A stretch of 8,288 nt of DNA, taken from positions 1 to 8,288 of the forward strand of contig JAAYYX010000130.1 in NCBI GenBank assembly GCA_012515135.1. Reading direction: 5' to 3'. A program made the translations under genes and the position numbers. A model generated the notes under the pieces. That model saw only the letters and a program-made list of their open reading frames with translations. It was not told where the DNA came from and searched no databases. Within the stretch, counting starts at the first letter, position 1. Each line of letters starts with the position of its first letter. Positions 1 through 6,270 of this stretch are shown here, in pieces. Origin of the DNA: Clostridiales bacterium. GTDB lineage: Bacteria > Bacillota > Clostridia > Peptostreptococcales > Anaerovoracaceae.

Positions 1-897
1 CCCAATGGACTCTATTTCATCCGTAGTCACAGCATTTTCAGGCAGGCTTGGGAAAGCCACTGTGGGGCGGATGGAAGAGAGATCTATGATAAGGGTTTCT
101 TCATATATGGCGTCCGGATCCGGATCATAGGATATCCACTTTCTTTCAGCAAAATTGCCCGGAGCATTCTTTATATGTTCCTGCACATATGAGCCGGTGA
201 GATCGTCAAATTTAAAAATACCGTTTTTTGCCCCCGCTTCTATGGCCATATTGGCAATAGTGAACCGGTCATCCATTGAAAGACATGAAAGTCCTTCTCC
301 CATGAATTCCATAGATCTGTAGAGAGCTCCGTCCACACCGATCTTTCCTATTATATTAAGGATGACATCTTTTCCGCCAACATCCGCAGAAAGGCTGCCC
401 GTCATAAGGAATTTGATGGCGGAGGGGACCTTGAACCAGGCTTCTCCCGTTTTCATGCCGGCGGCAAGGTCCGTGCTGCCCACGCCTGTGGAAAAAGCGT
501 TCAGTGCCCCGTATGTGCAGGTATGTGAATCTGCACCTATGACAGTTTCTCCCGGAACTACAAGACCTTTTTCGGGCAGCAGGGCATGCTCTATGCCCAT
601 CTCGCCCACATCGTAGAAATTTTCTATGTCGAATTTCTTTGCGAAGGTACGGCATTGTTTGCATTGCTGGGCGGCCTTGATATCCTTGTTCGGAGCAAAA
701 TGATCCATTACAAGAGATATCCTCTTTTTATCGAAAACACCTTCAAATCCGGCCTTTTCAAATTCATTGATGGAAACAGGAGCGGTTATATCGTTTGCAA
801 GGACCATATCAAGACGGGCTTTTATGAGCTGTCCGGCCCGCACGCTGTCAAGTCCGGCTTTTGATGCAAGTATTTTCTGGGTCATTGTCATTCCCAT
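1..897 (-). CDS. leuC: 3-isopropylmalate dehydratase large subunit, N-terminal 299 residues (cut by left edge)
   Basis: LeuC, with small subunit LeuD, isomerises 2-isopropylmalate to 3-isopropylmalate in the cytoplasm using a [4Fe-4S] cluster (aconitase superfamily). The frame is open from ATG at 897 to the window edge. Visible conserved segments are NDITAPVSINEF (about residues 35-46), DHFAPNKD (65-72), GIEHALLPEKGLVVPGET (101-118) and the aconitase-type block GADSHTCTYGALNAFSTGVG (121-140) followed by STDLA. This is the short LeuC form of about 420 residues shared by clostridia and archaea, so roughly 70% is present. The cluster-binding cysteines (GSCTNGR and a later CxxC) should lie just past the edge and cannot be checked. 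Met1 is chosen because GGAG at 908-905 sits 7 nt upstream; in-frame Met3 and Met5 are worse placed. It starts 13 nt after the leuA stop, so it is the second gene of the T-box-controlled operon. A homoaconitase-type relative is possible, but leuA next door argues for leucine. Confidence 0.95.
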   Translation of the reverse strand, partial: MGMTMTQKILASKAGLDSVRAGQLIKARLDMVLANDITAPVSINEFEKAGFEGVFDKKRISLVMDHFAPNKDIKAAQQCKQCRTFAKKFDIENFYDVGEMGIEHALLPEKGLVVPGETVIGADSHTCTYGALNAFSTGVGSTDLAAGMKTGEAWFKVPSAIKFLMTGSLSADVGGKDVILNIIGKIGVDGALYRSMEFMGEGLSCLSMDDRFTIANMAIEAGAKNGIFKFDDLTGSYVQEHIKNAPGNFAERKWISYDPDPDAIYEETLIIDLSSIRPTVAFPSLPENAVTTDEIESIG

Positions 898-910
898 TTT
901 TCTGCTCCTT

Positions 911-2614
911 TCATTCAACGAAATGATTTATTTTGTTCATTCTGTTTATGGCGCTTACCAGGGCGTTTATGGAAGCGAAGATTATGTCTTCATGGAGTCC
1001 CACTCCCCAGTAAAGCCATCCTTTTGAATCGGAAATGGCCACATAGGCGGCGGCCCTTGAATCTGATTCTGATTCAAGAGCATGTTCCGAATATGTAACG
1101 AATTCATAATCGAAAGTGTAGGGACTTTGGCTGAGAGCCTTGCTTACGGCATCCAGGCGGCCGTTGCCGTCCGCATGAAGATGATAAGCTTTTCCTGAAA
1201 TATCCACATCTATATCCACGGACATTCCGTTGTTGTTTTTGTATCCGGATATTTTTTTGAATGTGGCATCTGTTATGTCCACAGGCGCGAAAACATTTAT
1301 GTATTCTTCATCAAAGAGATCAAATATCTCTTCCGGCTGAAGTTCTTTGTGTTTCCTGTCCGAAACCCCCTTTACCATATAGCCTACTTCTTCTCTCATT
1401 TTTGCAGGGATAGTGTATCCGAAGTTGTGTTCCAGTATATAAGCCACGCCTCCTTTTCCCGACTGACTGTTTATCCTTATAACATCGGCTTCGTAAACAC
1501 GACCCAGATCTGTGGGATCGACGGGAAGATAAGGAACGGTCCAGCGATCAGTATCAGTGTCTCTTCTATAGGCCATGCCTTTTGCTATGGCGTCCTGATG
1601 AGAACCGGAAAAGGCTGCAAATACCAGCTGCCCGCCGTAGGGGTGTCTGGGATGGACCCTGATGCCGGTAAACTTTTCATACATTTTGACCACATTGGGC
1701 ATATCCGAAAAATCAAGTCCCGGATCCACACCGTGGGTATAAAGATTCATGGCAAGAGTTACTATGTCCACATTGCCTGTGCGTTCTCCGTTACCGAAAA
1801 GGGTCCCTTCTATTCTGTCTGCGCCGGCCAGAAGACCCAGTTCTGCATCGGCGACGCCCGTTCCCCTGTCATTATGAGGATGCAGGGACACAAGAAGATT
1901 TTCTCTTTTGTGAAGATGCTTGCACATGTATTCGATCTGAGAAGCATAAACATGGGGCATAGACATCTGAACAGTGCTGGGAAGATTGATTATAAGCTTG
2001 TTCTCGGGGGAAGGATCAAGTATATCTATGACGGCATTGCATACTTCGGCCGCAAATTCCGGCTCTGTGCCGGTGAAACTTTCGGGGGAATATTCAAACT
2101 GATAGCGGGTACCGCTTTGGTCTTTTACGGCATATTCCTTTATCAGCCTTGCTCCTGATGCGGCGATGTTTATGATCTCTTTTTTATCTGCCTTAAAAAC
2201 CTGCTCTCTTTGGGCCAGGGAAGTGGAGTTATAAAGATGGACCACTGCATTTTTTGCCCCCTTTAGTGCATCAAAAGTTTTTGCTATTATATGTTCCCTT
2301 GACTGGGTAAGGACCTGCACCTTTACATCATCGGGGATCAGGTCTCTTTCTATCAGGCAGCGAAGAAATTCATATTCCGTGTCGGAAGCGGCAGGAAAAC
2401 CCACCTCTATTTCCTTGAATCCTGTCTCTACCAGGAATTGAAAAAATTCGAGTTTTTCTTTTAGGGTCATGGGAACTATAAGAGCCTGATTGCCGTCCCT
2501 GAGGTCAACGCTGCACCATATGGGGGCTTTTTCTGCCCGGTCTTTTTTTGTCCAATCCATGGATTCTTCAGGGGGCATAAAATATCCCGCCCTGTACTTT
2601 TGCCAATTTTGCAT
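911..2614 (-). CDS. leuA: 2-isopropylmalate synthase (long, type 2 LeuA)
   Basis: LeuA condenses acetyl-CoA with 2-oxoisovalerate to give 2-isopropylmalate, the first committed and normally leucine-inhibited step of leucine synthesis. The protein has 567 residues, typical of the long LeuA subtype. The HMGL-like TIM barrel carries the metal and substrate motif DLRDGNQAL (residues 37-45, R39-D40), HPHND (245-249) with both metal-ligand histidines, and GTLFGNGERTGNVD (270-283). From about residue 440 to the end is the LeuA regulatory (dimerisation) domain, where leucine is expected to bind. The family's N-terminal segment (GYFMPPEES...APIWCSVDLRD) is intact. I prefer ATG at 2614 because AGAGG lies 8 nt upstream; an in-frame ATG at 2620 would add two residues (MI) but has the same AGAGG only 2 nt away. 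It is the first gene after the T-box leader and is followed after 13 nt by leuC. Its substrate is the product of IlvD, encoded divergently. No truncation or missing motif is seen. Confidence 0.97.
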   Translation of the reverse strand: MQNWQKYRAGYFMPPEESMDWTKKDRAEKAPIWCSVDLRDGNQALIVPMTLKEKLEFFQFLVETGFKEIEVGFPAASDTEYEFLRCLIERDLIPDDVKVQVLTQSREHIIAKTFDALKGAKNAVVHLYNSTSLAQREQVFKADKKEIINIAASGARLIKEYAVKDQSGTRYQFEYSPESFTGTEPEFAAEVCNAVIDILDPSPENKLIINLPSTVQMSMPHVYASQIEYMCKHLHKRENLLVSLHPHNDRGTGVADAELGLLAGADRIEGTLFGNGERTGNVDIVTLAMNLYTHGVDPGLDFSDMPNVVKMYEKFTGIRVHPRHPYGGQLVFAAFSGSHQDAIAKGMAYRRDTDTDRWTVPYLPVDPTDLGRVYEADVIRINSQSGKGGVAYILEHNFGYTIPAKMREEVGYMVKGVSDRKHKELQPEEIFDLFDEEYINVFAPVDITDATFKKISGYKNNNGMSVDIDVDISGKAYHLHADGNGRLDAVSKALSQSPYTFDYEFVTYSEHALESESDSRAAAYVAISDSKGWLYWGVGLHEDIIFASINALVSAINRMNKINHFVE

Positions 2615-2622
2615 GATCATTT

Positions 2623-2628
2623 CCTCTC
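2623..2628 (-). promoter_or_regulatory. leuA ribosome binding site that decides the start
   Basis: Minus-strand GAGAGG lies 8 nt upstream of the ATG at 2614 but only 2 nt from the ATG at 2620. Spacing therefore favours the inner start. It lies downstream of the T-box terminator, so it is made only when the leader is read through. Confidence 0.7.
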
Positions 2629-2643
2629 ACGGTGCCGCTTATC

Positions 2644-2674
2644 AAAAAAACTTCGCCTCATGTAAGAGACGAAG
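2644..2674 (-). terminator. Intrinsic terminator (attenuator) inside the leu leader
   Basis: The minus strand shows CTTCGTCTC (2674-2666), a 6-nt loop TTACAT, then GAGGCGAAG (2659-2651): nine continuous pairs with one U-G, followed at once by seven T (2650-2644). It lies between the T-box element and leuA, so it terminates the leader when tRNA-Leu is charged. Confidence 0.93.
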
Positions 2675-2701
2675 GTATAAAACTTCCGCGGTACCACTCT
2701 T
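2664..2701 (-). promoter_or_regulatory. T-box antiterminator
   Basis: In the minus strand AAGAG (2701-2697), just before the UGGUACC bulge, can pair with CTCTT (2668-2664). The 3' arm shares CTC (2668-2666) with the 5' arm of the terminator, so the two structures exclude each other. This is the classic T-box switch: tRNA acceptor-end binding at the bulge (TGGT, 2696-2693) stabilises this form and allows leuA transcription. Confidence 0.85.
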
Positions 2702-2850
2702 ATTGCTCCGGCCGTCACCGGAACCTCTTAAAAGTTTTGCTCGGGGGTGAGACACCAACTGGGGATCTACAGCCTTCCACCTTACGGCTGCTCTCTTTGA
2801 GATCTCAAATAATGGTTTATTCCCTTCAATGCAGTATTTGATTAAACTCA

Positions 2851-2879
2851 AGTATAATGAAACGGTGCAAAATTGTCAA
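2851..2879 (-). promoter_or_regulatory. leu operon promoter (sigma-A/sigma-70 type)
   Basis: On the minus strand the -35 is TTGACA (2879-2874) and the -10 is TATACT (2856-2851), separated by exactly 17 nt. Transcription should begin near A2843. The near-consensus sequence suggests that initiation is strong and that control is mainly by the downstream T-box. Confidence 0.9.
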
Positions 2880-2942
2880 GAAAAAAGTATTTTACGTCAG
2901 GAAAAGCAAAAAAGTGCCAACATTTTAATATGAAGGGCATAA

Positions 2943-2955
2943 TTTGTATTACAAA
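2943..2955. repeat. Short palindrome TTTGTA-T-TACAAA in the divergent intergenic region
   Basis: A 6-1-6 perfect inverted repeat lies about 90-100 bp upstream of the predicted start sites of both operons. It could be a regulator site shared by the two promoters, but it is short and in AT-rich DNA, so chance is a real possibility. Confidence 0.3.
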
Positions 2956-2996
2956 AACAAAAAACACCACAATAATTTATCACAAAAAACAAAAAA
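2951..2996 (+). promoter_or_regulatory. Paired A-tracts upstream of the ilv promoter (possible UP element or curved DNA)
   Basis: Two similar blocks, A5-C-A6 (2953-2964) and A6-C-A6 (2984-2996), are centred about 32 bp apart, roughly three helical turns. The second lies about 47-59 bp before the predicted ilv start site, where the alpha subunit of RNA polymerase contacts UP elements. The role is inferred from position and composition only. Confidence 0.4.
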
Positions 2997-3008
2997 TATA
3001 ATAAATTA

Positions 3009-3036
3009 TTGACTTTATTAATCAAAGGTATATAAT
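3009..3036 (+). promoter_or_regulatory. ilvBNCD operon promoter
   Basis: The -35 TTGACT (3009-3014) and -10 TATAAT (3031-3036) are separated by 16 nt. Transcription should start near A3043, giving a leader of about 52 nt before ilvB. That is too short for a T-box or a leader-peptide attenuator, and none is seen. Confidence 0.85.
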
Positions 3037-3050
3037 TTATTCATTATTTC

Positions 3051-3069
3051 AAACTTATGCCATAAGTTT
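3051..3069. promoter_or_regulatory. Perfect 19-bp palindrome, candidate operator of the ilv operon
   Basis: AAACTTATG-C-CATAAGTTT is a perfect 9-1-9 inverted repeat. It lies at about +9 to +27 from the predicted ilv start site and ends 10 nt before the ilvB ribosome binding site. A dimeric repressor bound here would block initiation or early elongation. The core CTTATGCCATAAG is compatible with LysR-, GntR- or MarR-type dimers, but I cannot assign a family and no regulator gene is in the window. As RNA it could form an 8-bp hairpin with loop GCC, an alternative role. Confidence 0.6.
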
Positions 3070-3094
3070 GCATTCACCGAAAGGAGATATCAAA

Positions 3095-4759
3095 ATGAAA
3101 TTTACAGGCTCTCAGATCGTGGCCGAAATACTTCTTGAGCATGGCGTTGACACAGTTTTCGGTTATCCGGGCGGAGCGGCGCTGAATATTTACGATGCTC
3201 TTTATGAATACAGGGATCAAATAAGGCATGTACTTTCGGCTCACGAACAGGGAGCAGCTCATGCCGCAGACGGATATGCCAGAGTCACAGGAAAGACCGG
3301 CGTGGTTTTTGCGACCAGCGGACCCGGATCGACAAATCTGGTTACAGGCATCGCCACCGCATATATGGACAGTGTGCCCATGGTGGCCATAACTGCCAAT
3401 GTTCCGTCCAACCTGGTGGGAAGAGATGCTTTCCAGGAAGTATATATCACGGGAATAACCCTGCCGATCACTAAACATAATTTTTTTGTAAACAAGATAG
3501 AGGATCTGCCGGGGGCACTAAACGATGCTTTCAGAATAGCAGGAAGCGGTAGAAAAGGCCCGGTACTGGTGGATATAACCAAGGATGTAACGGCAGCCAC
3601 AATGGATTACAAAAGCAGAAAAATGCCTGAGGAACCAAAAAAAGTATCCGGCATAGATGCTGAAGAACTAAAAAATATTGCCGATATTATAAACAAATCA
3701 AAAAAACCCCTTGTATATCTTGGCGGAGGTGTAAGAGCTGCCCGGGCCGGGGAGGAGCTGGGTGCCTTTTTAAAAAAAGGGGATATCCCGGCTGCTCATA
3801 CAATAATGGCTGCGGGAGTTCTTGACGCAGATGATCCTCATAATTCGGGACTTATTGGCATGCATGGGACCATAGCTTCCAACAAGGCTGTGGATAATGC
3901 CGATATTCTTCTGGCCATAGGGACCAGATTCAGCGACAGAGTTGCCTTGAACCCCAAGAAATTCGCAAAGAAAGCCACCAGGATACAAATTGACATCGAC
4001 AAAAGCGAAATCAACAAAAATGTGCTGGTTGACATAGGCATGGTTTGCGATGCAAAGGACTTTCTTACAGCCCTGATGCCTTTTATTGAGAAAAAAGACA
4101 GATCCGAGTGGGTTGGCGAAGTAATGGAACTCAAAAAAACAACAGGAGATGTCAAATGCGATGATGCGGATCTTCACCCCAGCGAAATAATAGGCACAGT
4201 TTGCGATATGACGGATAAGGAAACAGTATATGTAACAGATGTAGGGCAGCATCAGATGTGGGCCGCTCAGTATCTTAAGCATGACAAAACATGCTGCTTT
4301 CTTACCAGCGGAGGATTGGGAACGATGGGATTCGGATATGGTGCTTCCATAGGAGCTCAGGTAGGGGCTCCGGGCAAAAGAGTCATACATTTCACCGGAG
4401 ACGGATCTTTTCATATGAACCTCAATGAAGCATGTACAGCAGTAAGCCAGCAGCTTCCCATAATAACAATAATAATGAACAATAGTGTTCTGGGAATGGT
4501 TTATCAGTGGCAGACATCATTCTACGGGAACCGTTTTTCAGCCACAGAACCCGGAAGAAAAACAGATTTCGTCAAACTGGCTGAAGGCTTCGGACTCAAA
4601 GGTTTCAGAGCTGCAAACATGGATGAGTTTACGGAGGCATTTAAAAAAGCCCTGAAAGAAAAAGGACCTGTATGGATAGAATGCATAATAGGTAAAAACG
4701 AAAAAGTTCTTCCGATGATACCGGCCGGCGGTACAGTTGAAGATATGATAATAGGTTAG
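3095..4759 (+). CDS. ilvB: Acetohydroxyacid synthase (acetolactate synthase) large, catalytic subunit
   Basis: This ThDP- and FAD-dependent enzyme joins two pyruvates to 2-acetolactate, or pyruvate and 2-oxobutyrate to 2-acetohydroxybutyrate, the first shared step of valine, leucine and isoleucine synthesis. It has 554 residues, normal for the family. Domains in order are the N-terminal PYR domain with FGYPGGAALNIYDAL (22-36) and catalytic glutamate E51 in SAHEQGAAHAADGYAR, the central FAD-associated domain (about 190-330), and the C-terminal ThDP domain with GDG (435-437) through to NN (462-463). The QW at 471-472 in QWQTSFYG and the adjacent ilvN identify a biosynthetic AHAS rather than a catabolic acetolactate synthase. 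ATG at 3095 is chosen because AAAGGAG (3080-3086) is 8 nt upstream; an in-frame TTG at 3068 would lie inside the palindrome and lacks a ribosome site. It is first in the ilvBNCD operon, 13 nt before ilvN. Confidence 0.97.
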   Translation: MKFTGSQIVAEILLEHGVDTVFGYPGGAALNIYDALYEYRDQIRHVLSAHEQGAAHAADGYARVTGKTGVVFATSGPGSTNLVTGIATAYMDSVPMVAITANVPSNLVGRDAFQEVYITGITLPITKHNFFVNKIEDLPGALNDAFRIAGSGRKGPVLVDITKDVTAATMDYKSRKMPEEPKKVSGIDAEELKNIADIINKSKKPLVYLGGGVRAARAGEELGAFLKKGDIPAAHTIMAAGVLDADDPHNSGLIGMHGTIASNKAVDNADILLAIGTRFSDRVALNPKKFAKKATRIQIDIDKSEINKNVLVDIGMVCDAKDFLTALMPFIEKKDRSEWVGEVMELKKTTGDVKCDDADLHPSEIIGTVCDMTDKETVYVTDVGQHQMWAAQYLKHDKTCCFLTSGGLGTMGFGYGASIGAQVGAPGKRVIHFTGDGSFHMNLNEACTAVSQQLPIITIIMNNSVLGMVYQWQTSFYGNRFSATEPGRKTDFVKLAEGFGLKGFRAANMDEFTEAFKKALKEKGPVWIECIIGKNEKVLPMIPAGGTVEDMIIG

Positions 4760-4772
4760 AAAGGAGACGACG

Positions 4773-5282
4773 ATGGCTTTAAAAAAAGAAGTGATAAGTA
4801 TTTTTGTCGACAACCAGTCGGGAGTACTGGCCAGAGTGGTAAGTCTCTTTGGCAGGCGGGGATTCAATATTGATTCCCTTACTGTATCGGCAACCAATGA
4901 GCCCACCATTTCCAGAATAACCATAGTGTTCAAGGGCGATGATCTTTCCCTGGCACAGATAATTTCACAAACAGAAAAACTTGAAGTTGTGAGGAATATT
5001 TTTACCCTTGAAAAAGAAGGAAGTCTTTTCAGAGAACTGCTGCTGCTTAAGGTGAAGGCCGGAAAAGAGGATAGGACTACTGTAAAAGAAATAGTTGATA
5101 TATACAGAGGAAAAATAATCGATCTTTCAAAGGAAAGCATGATTATAGAAATCACGGGGGCGCCTGAAAAAATCGACGGTCTCATGAATATGCTAAGCTG
5201 CTATGAAATCGTAGAAGTGTGCAGAACAGGAATAACGGCCATTGAAAGAGGATGGCAGGAAAAGGAGAAACAAAATGATTAA
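4773..5282 (+). CDS. ilvN: Acetohydroxyacid synthase small, regulatory subunit
   Basis: The small subunit activates IlvB and confers feedback inhibition by valine. The 169-residue protein is close to the usual 160-170. An N-terminal ACT domain (about 4-78) contains FVDNQSGVLARVVSLFGRRG followed by FNIDSLTV, and a C-terminal ACT-like domain spans about 85-160. N14, G17 and N32 align with N11, G14 and N29 of E. coli IlvH, positions tied to valine binding there, so valine sensitivity is likely retained (inference). The ATG is preceded by AAGGAG (4761-4766) with a 6-nt spacer. It follows ilvB by 13 nt, and its last 8 nt overlap the start of ilvC, whose ribosome site lies inside the ilvN coding end. 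Other E. coli-like names (ilvH) are equivalent. Confidence 0.96.
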   Translation: MALKKEVISIFVDNQSGVLARVVSLFGRRGFNIDSLTVSATNEPTISRITIVFKGDDLSLAQIISQTEKLEVVRNIFTLEKEGSLFRELLLLKVKAGKEDRTTVKEIVDIYRGKIIDLSKESMIIEITGAPEKIDGLMNMLSCYEIVEVCRTGITAIERGWQEKEKQND

Positions 5283-6270
5283 AAAGTATTACGATCAGGA
5301 TTGTGACTTAAAACTTCTGGACGGCAAGACGATTGCTGTGATCGGATTCGGAAGCCAGGGACATGCCCATGCTCAGAACCTGAAGGAAAGCGGATGCAGT
5401 GTGGTTGTCGGCTTGAGATCCGATTCAAAAAGTGCAAAGTCTGCAAGAGATGCCGGACTTGATGTTATGGATGTGGAAAGTGCTGCCGAAAAAGGAGATC
5501 TTGTTATGATGTTGGTCCCCGATGAAAAAGCCGCCGATATTTATAACGAGCAGGTGGCGCCCCATATGAAAGAAGGAAATGTGCTGATGTTCGCCCATGG
5601 GTTCAATATACATTATCAGCTGATCAAACCCGATGAGTGTCTGGATGTTATTATGGTTGCCCCAAAAGGACCGGGACATACGGTAAGAAGCCAGTATATG
5701 GAAGGCAAAGGTGTTCCCAGTCTTATAGCGGTACATCATGACAGATCCGGAAAAGCCAGGGATTACGCTCTGGCATATGCCAGTGGCATAGGTGCAGGCC
5801 GGGCCGGGATACTTGAAACATCATACAGAGAAGAGACGGAAACAGATCTTTTCGGAGAGCAGGCCGTTTTGTGCGGAGGAGTTACAGAACTCATGAAAGC
5901 CGGTTTCGAAACTTTGGTTGAAGCGGGATATGAACCGGAAATGGCCTACTTCGAATGCATACATGAAATGAAACTGATCGTTGATCTTATAAACAGCGGT
6001 GGATTTGAGATGATGAGAAAGTCCGTATCGAATACAGCTGAATACGGGGATTATTATGCAGGAAAACAGATAATAACCGAAGATTCCAGAAAGGCTATGA
6101 AACAGATACTTGCAAGGATACAAAACGGCGAGTTCGCCAGTGAATTCGTCAGTGAAATGTCATCGGGGAGACAGGCCAGGTTCCTGACTACCAGGATGAA
6201 AGAAAATGAACACCAGCTTTGCAAAACCGGTGCAGAGCTGAGAAAGATGATGAGTTGGTTGAAAAAATGA
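5275..6270 (+). CDS. ilvC: Ketol-acid reductoisomerase, class I (short form)
   Basis: The enzyme isomerises and reduces 2-acetolactate (or acetohydroxybutyrate) to the 2,3-dihydroxy acid, using Mg2+ and a nicotinamide cofactor. Its 331 residues match the class I length. The Rossmann domain has GFGSQGHAHAQNL (24-36). The cofactor loop reads GLRSDSKS (46-53), with R48, S51 and S53 placed to hold the 2'-phosphate of NADPH. H108 lies in FAHGFNIHY and K131 in PKGPGH. The all-helical C-terminal domain has the metal-ligand acids D191 and E195 (TDLFGEQAVLCGG), E227 and E231 (FECIHEMKL), and S252. ATG at 5275 is chosen because GGAG (5264-5267) is 7 nt upstream and because the family begins near this point; an in-frame TTG at 5242 is less suitable. 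It overlaps ilvN by 8 nt and ilvD by 3-4 nt (ATGA), so the genes are translationally coupled. Confidence 0.97.
   Translation: MIKKYYDQDCDLKLLDGKTIAVIGFGSQGHAHAQNLKESGCSVVVGLRSDSKSAKSARDAGLDVMDVESAAEKGDLVMMLVPDEKAADIYNEQVAPHMKEGNVLMFAHGFNIHYQLIKPDECLDVIMVAPKGPGHTVRSQYMEGKGVPSLIAVHHDRSGKARDYALAYASGIGAGRAGILETSYREETETDLFGEQAVLCGGVTELMKAGFETLVEAGYEPEMAYFECIHEMKLIVDLINSGGFEMMRKSVSNTAEYGDYYAGKQIITEDSRKAMKQILARIQNGEFASEFVSEMSSGRQARFLTTRMKENEHQLCKTGAELRKMMSWLKK

Larger units (their letters stand above)
2644..2843 (-). promoter_or_regulatory. T-box riboswitch leader of the leu operon (probable leucine specifier CUC)
   Basis: This cis-acting RNA senses uncharged tRNA and permits read-through into leuA. 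Reading the minus strand, the conserved T-box AGAGTGGTACCGCGG is at 2700-2686. Stem I can be built from GGG/CCC (2824-2822 with 2747-2745), ACCA/TGGT (2816-2813 with 2757-2754), GATCT/AGATC (2804-2800 with 2768-2764) and CAGCC/GGCTG (2790-2786 with 2774-2770). An AGAGAG motif (2796-2791) lies beneath the top helix, whose distal loop contains GGTGGAA. The specifier loop faces AATAA with GTCTCA, and the codon CTC at 2751-2749, followed by the usual purine, fits leucine. Stem III is GTTCCGG/CCGGAGC (2724-2718 with 2711-2705). The UGGU bulge would pair with ACCA of a tRNA whose discriminator base is A, as in tRNA-Leu. The start near 2843 is estimated from the promoter. Overlapping GTC (Val) or TCT (Ser) readings of the specifier are less likely given leuA downstream. 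Confidence 0.95.

Noticed and set aside
1349..2158. A 269-codon open frame on the plus strand inside leuA
   Set aside because: It is antisense to the well-conserved LeuA coding sequence, has no recognisable domain and no ribosome binding site; it is a shadow frame.
2642..2851. Short open frames on both strands over the leu leader (about 69 codons each)
   Set aside because: They coincide with the T-box structure and its promoter, lack ribosome sites, and do not read as a Leu-rich leader peptide.
3068..3094. Upstream TTG start for ilvB (nine extra residues)
   Set aside because: It overlaps the palindrome and lacks a ribosome site, while ATG at 3095 has AAAGGAG at ideal spacing and matches the family N-terminus.
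3043..3094. A T-box or leader-peptide attenuator for the ilv operon
   Set aside because: The leader is only about 52 nt, with no T-box sequence, no hairpin-plus-T-run and no codon-rich short frame.
3770..4414. A 214-codon minus-strand open frame inside ilvB
   Set aside because: Antisense to conserved IlvB, low-complexity cysteine/tyrosine-rich translation, no start signal.
4538..5185. A 215-codon minus-strand open frame across the ilvB-ilvN junction
   Set aside because: Ser/Phe/Ile-rich translation typical of antisense frames; both sense genes are clearly real.
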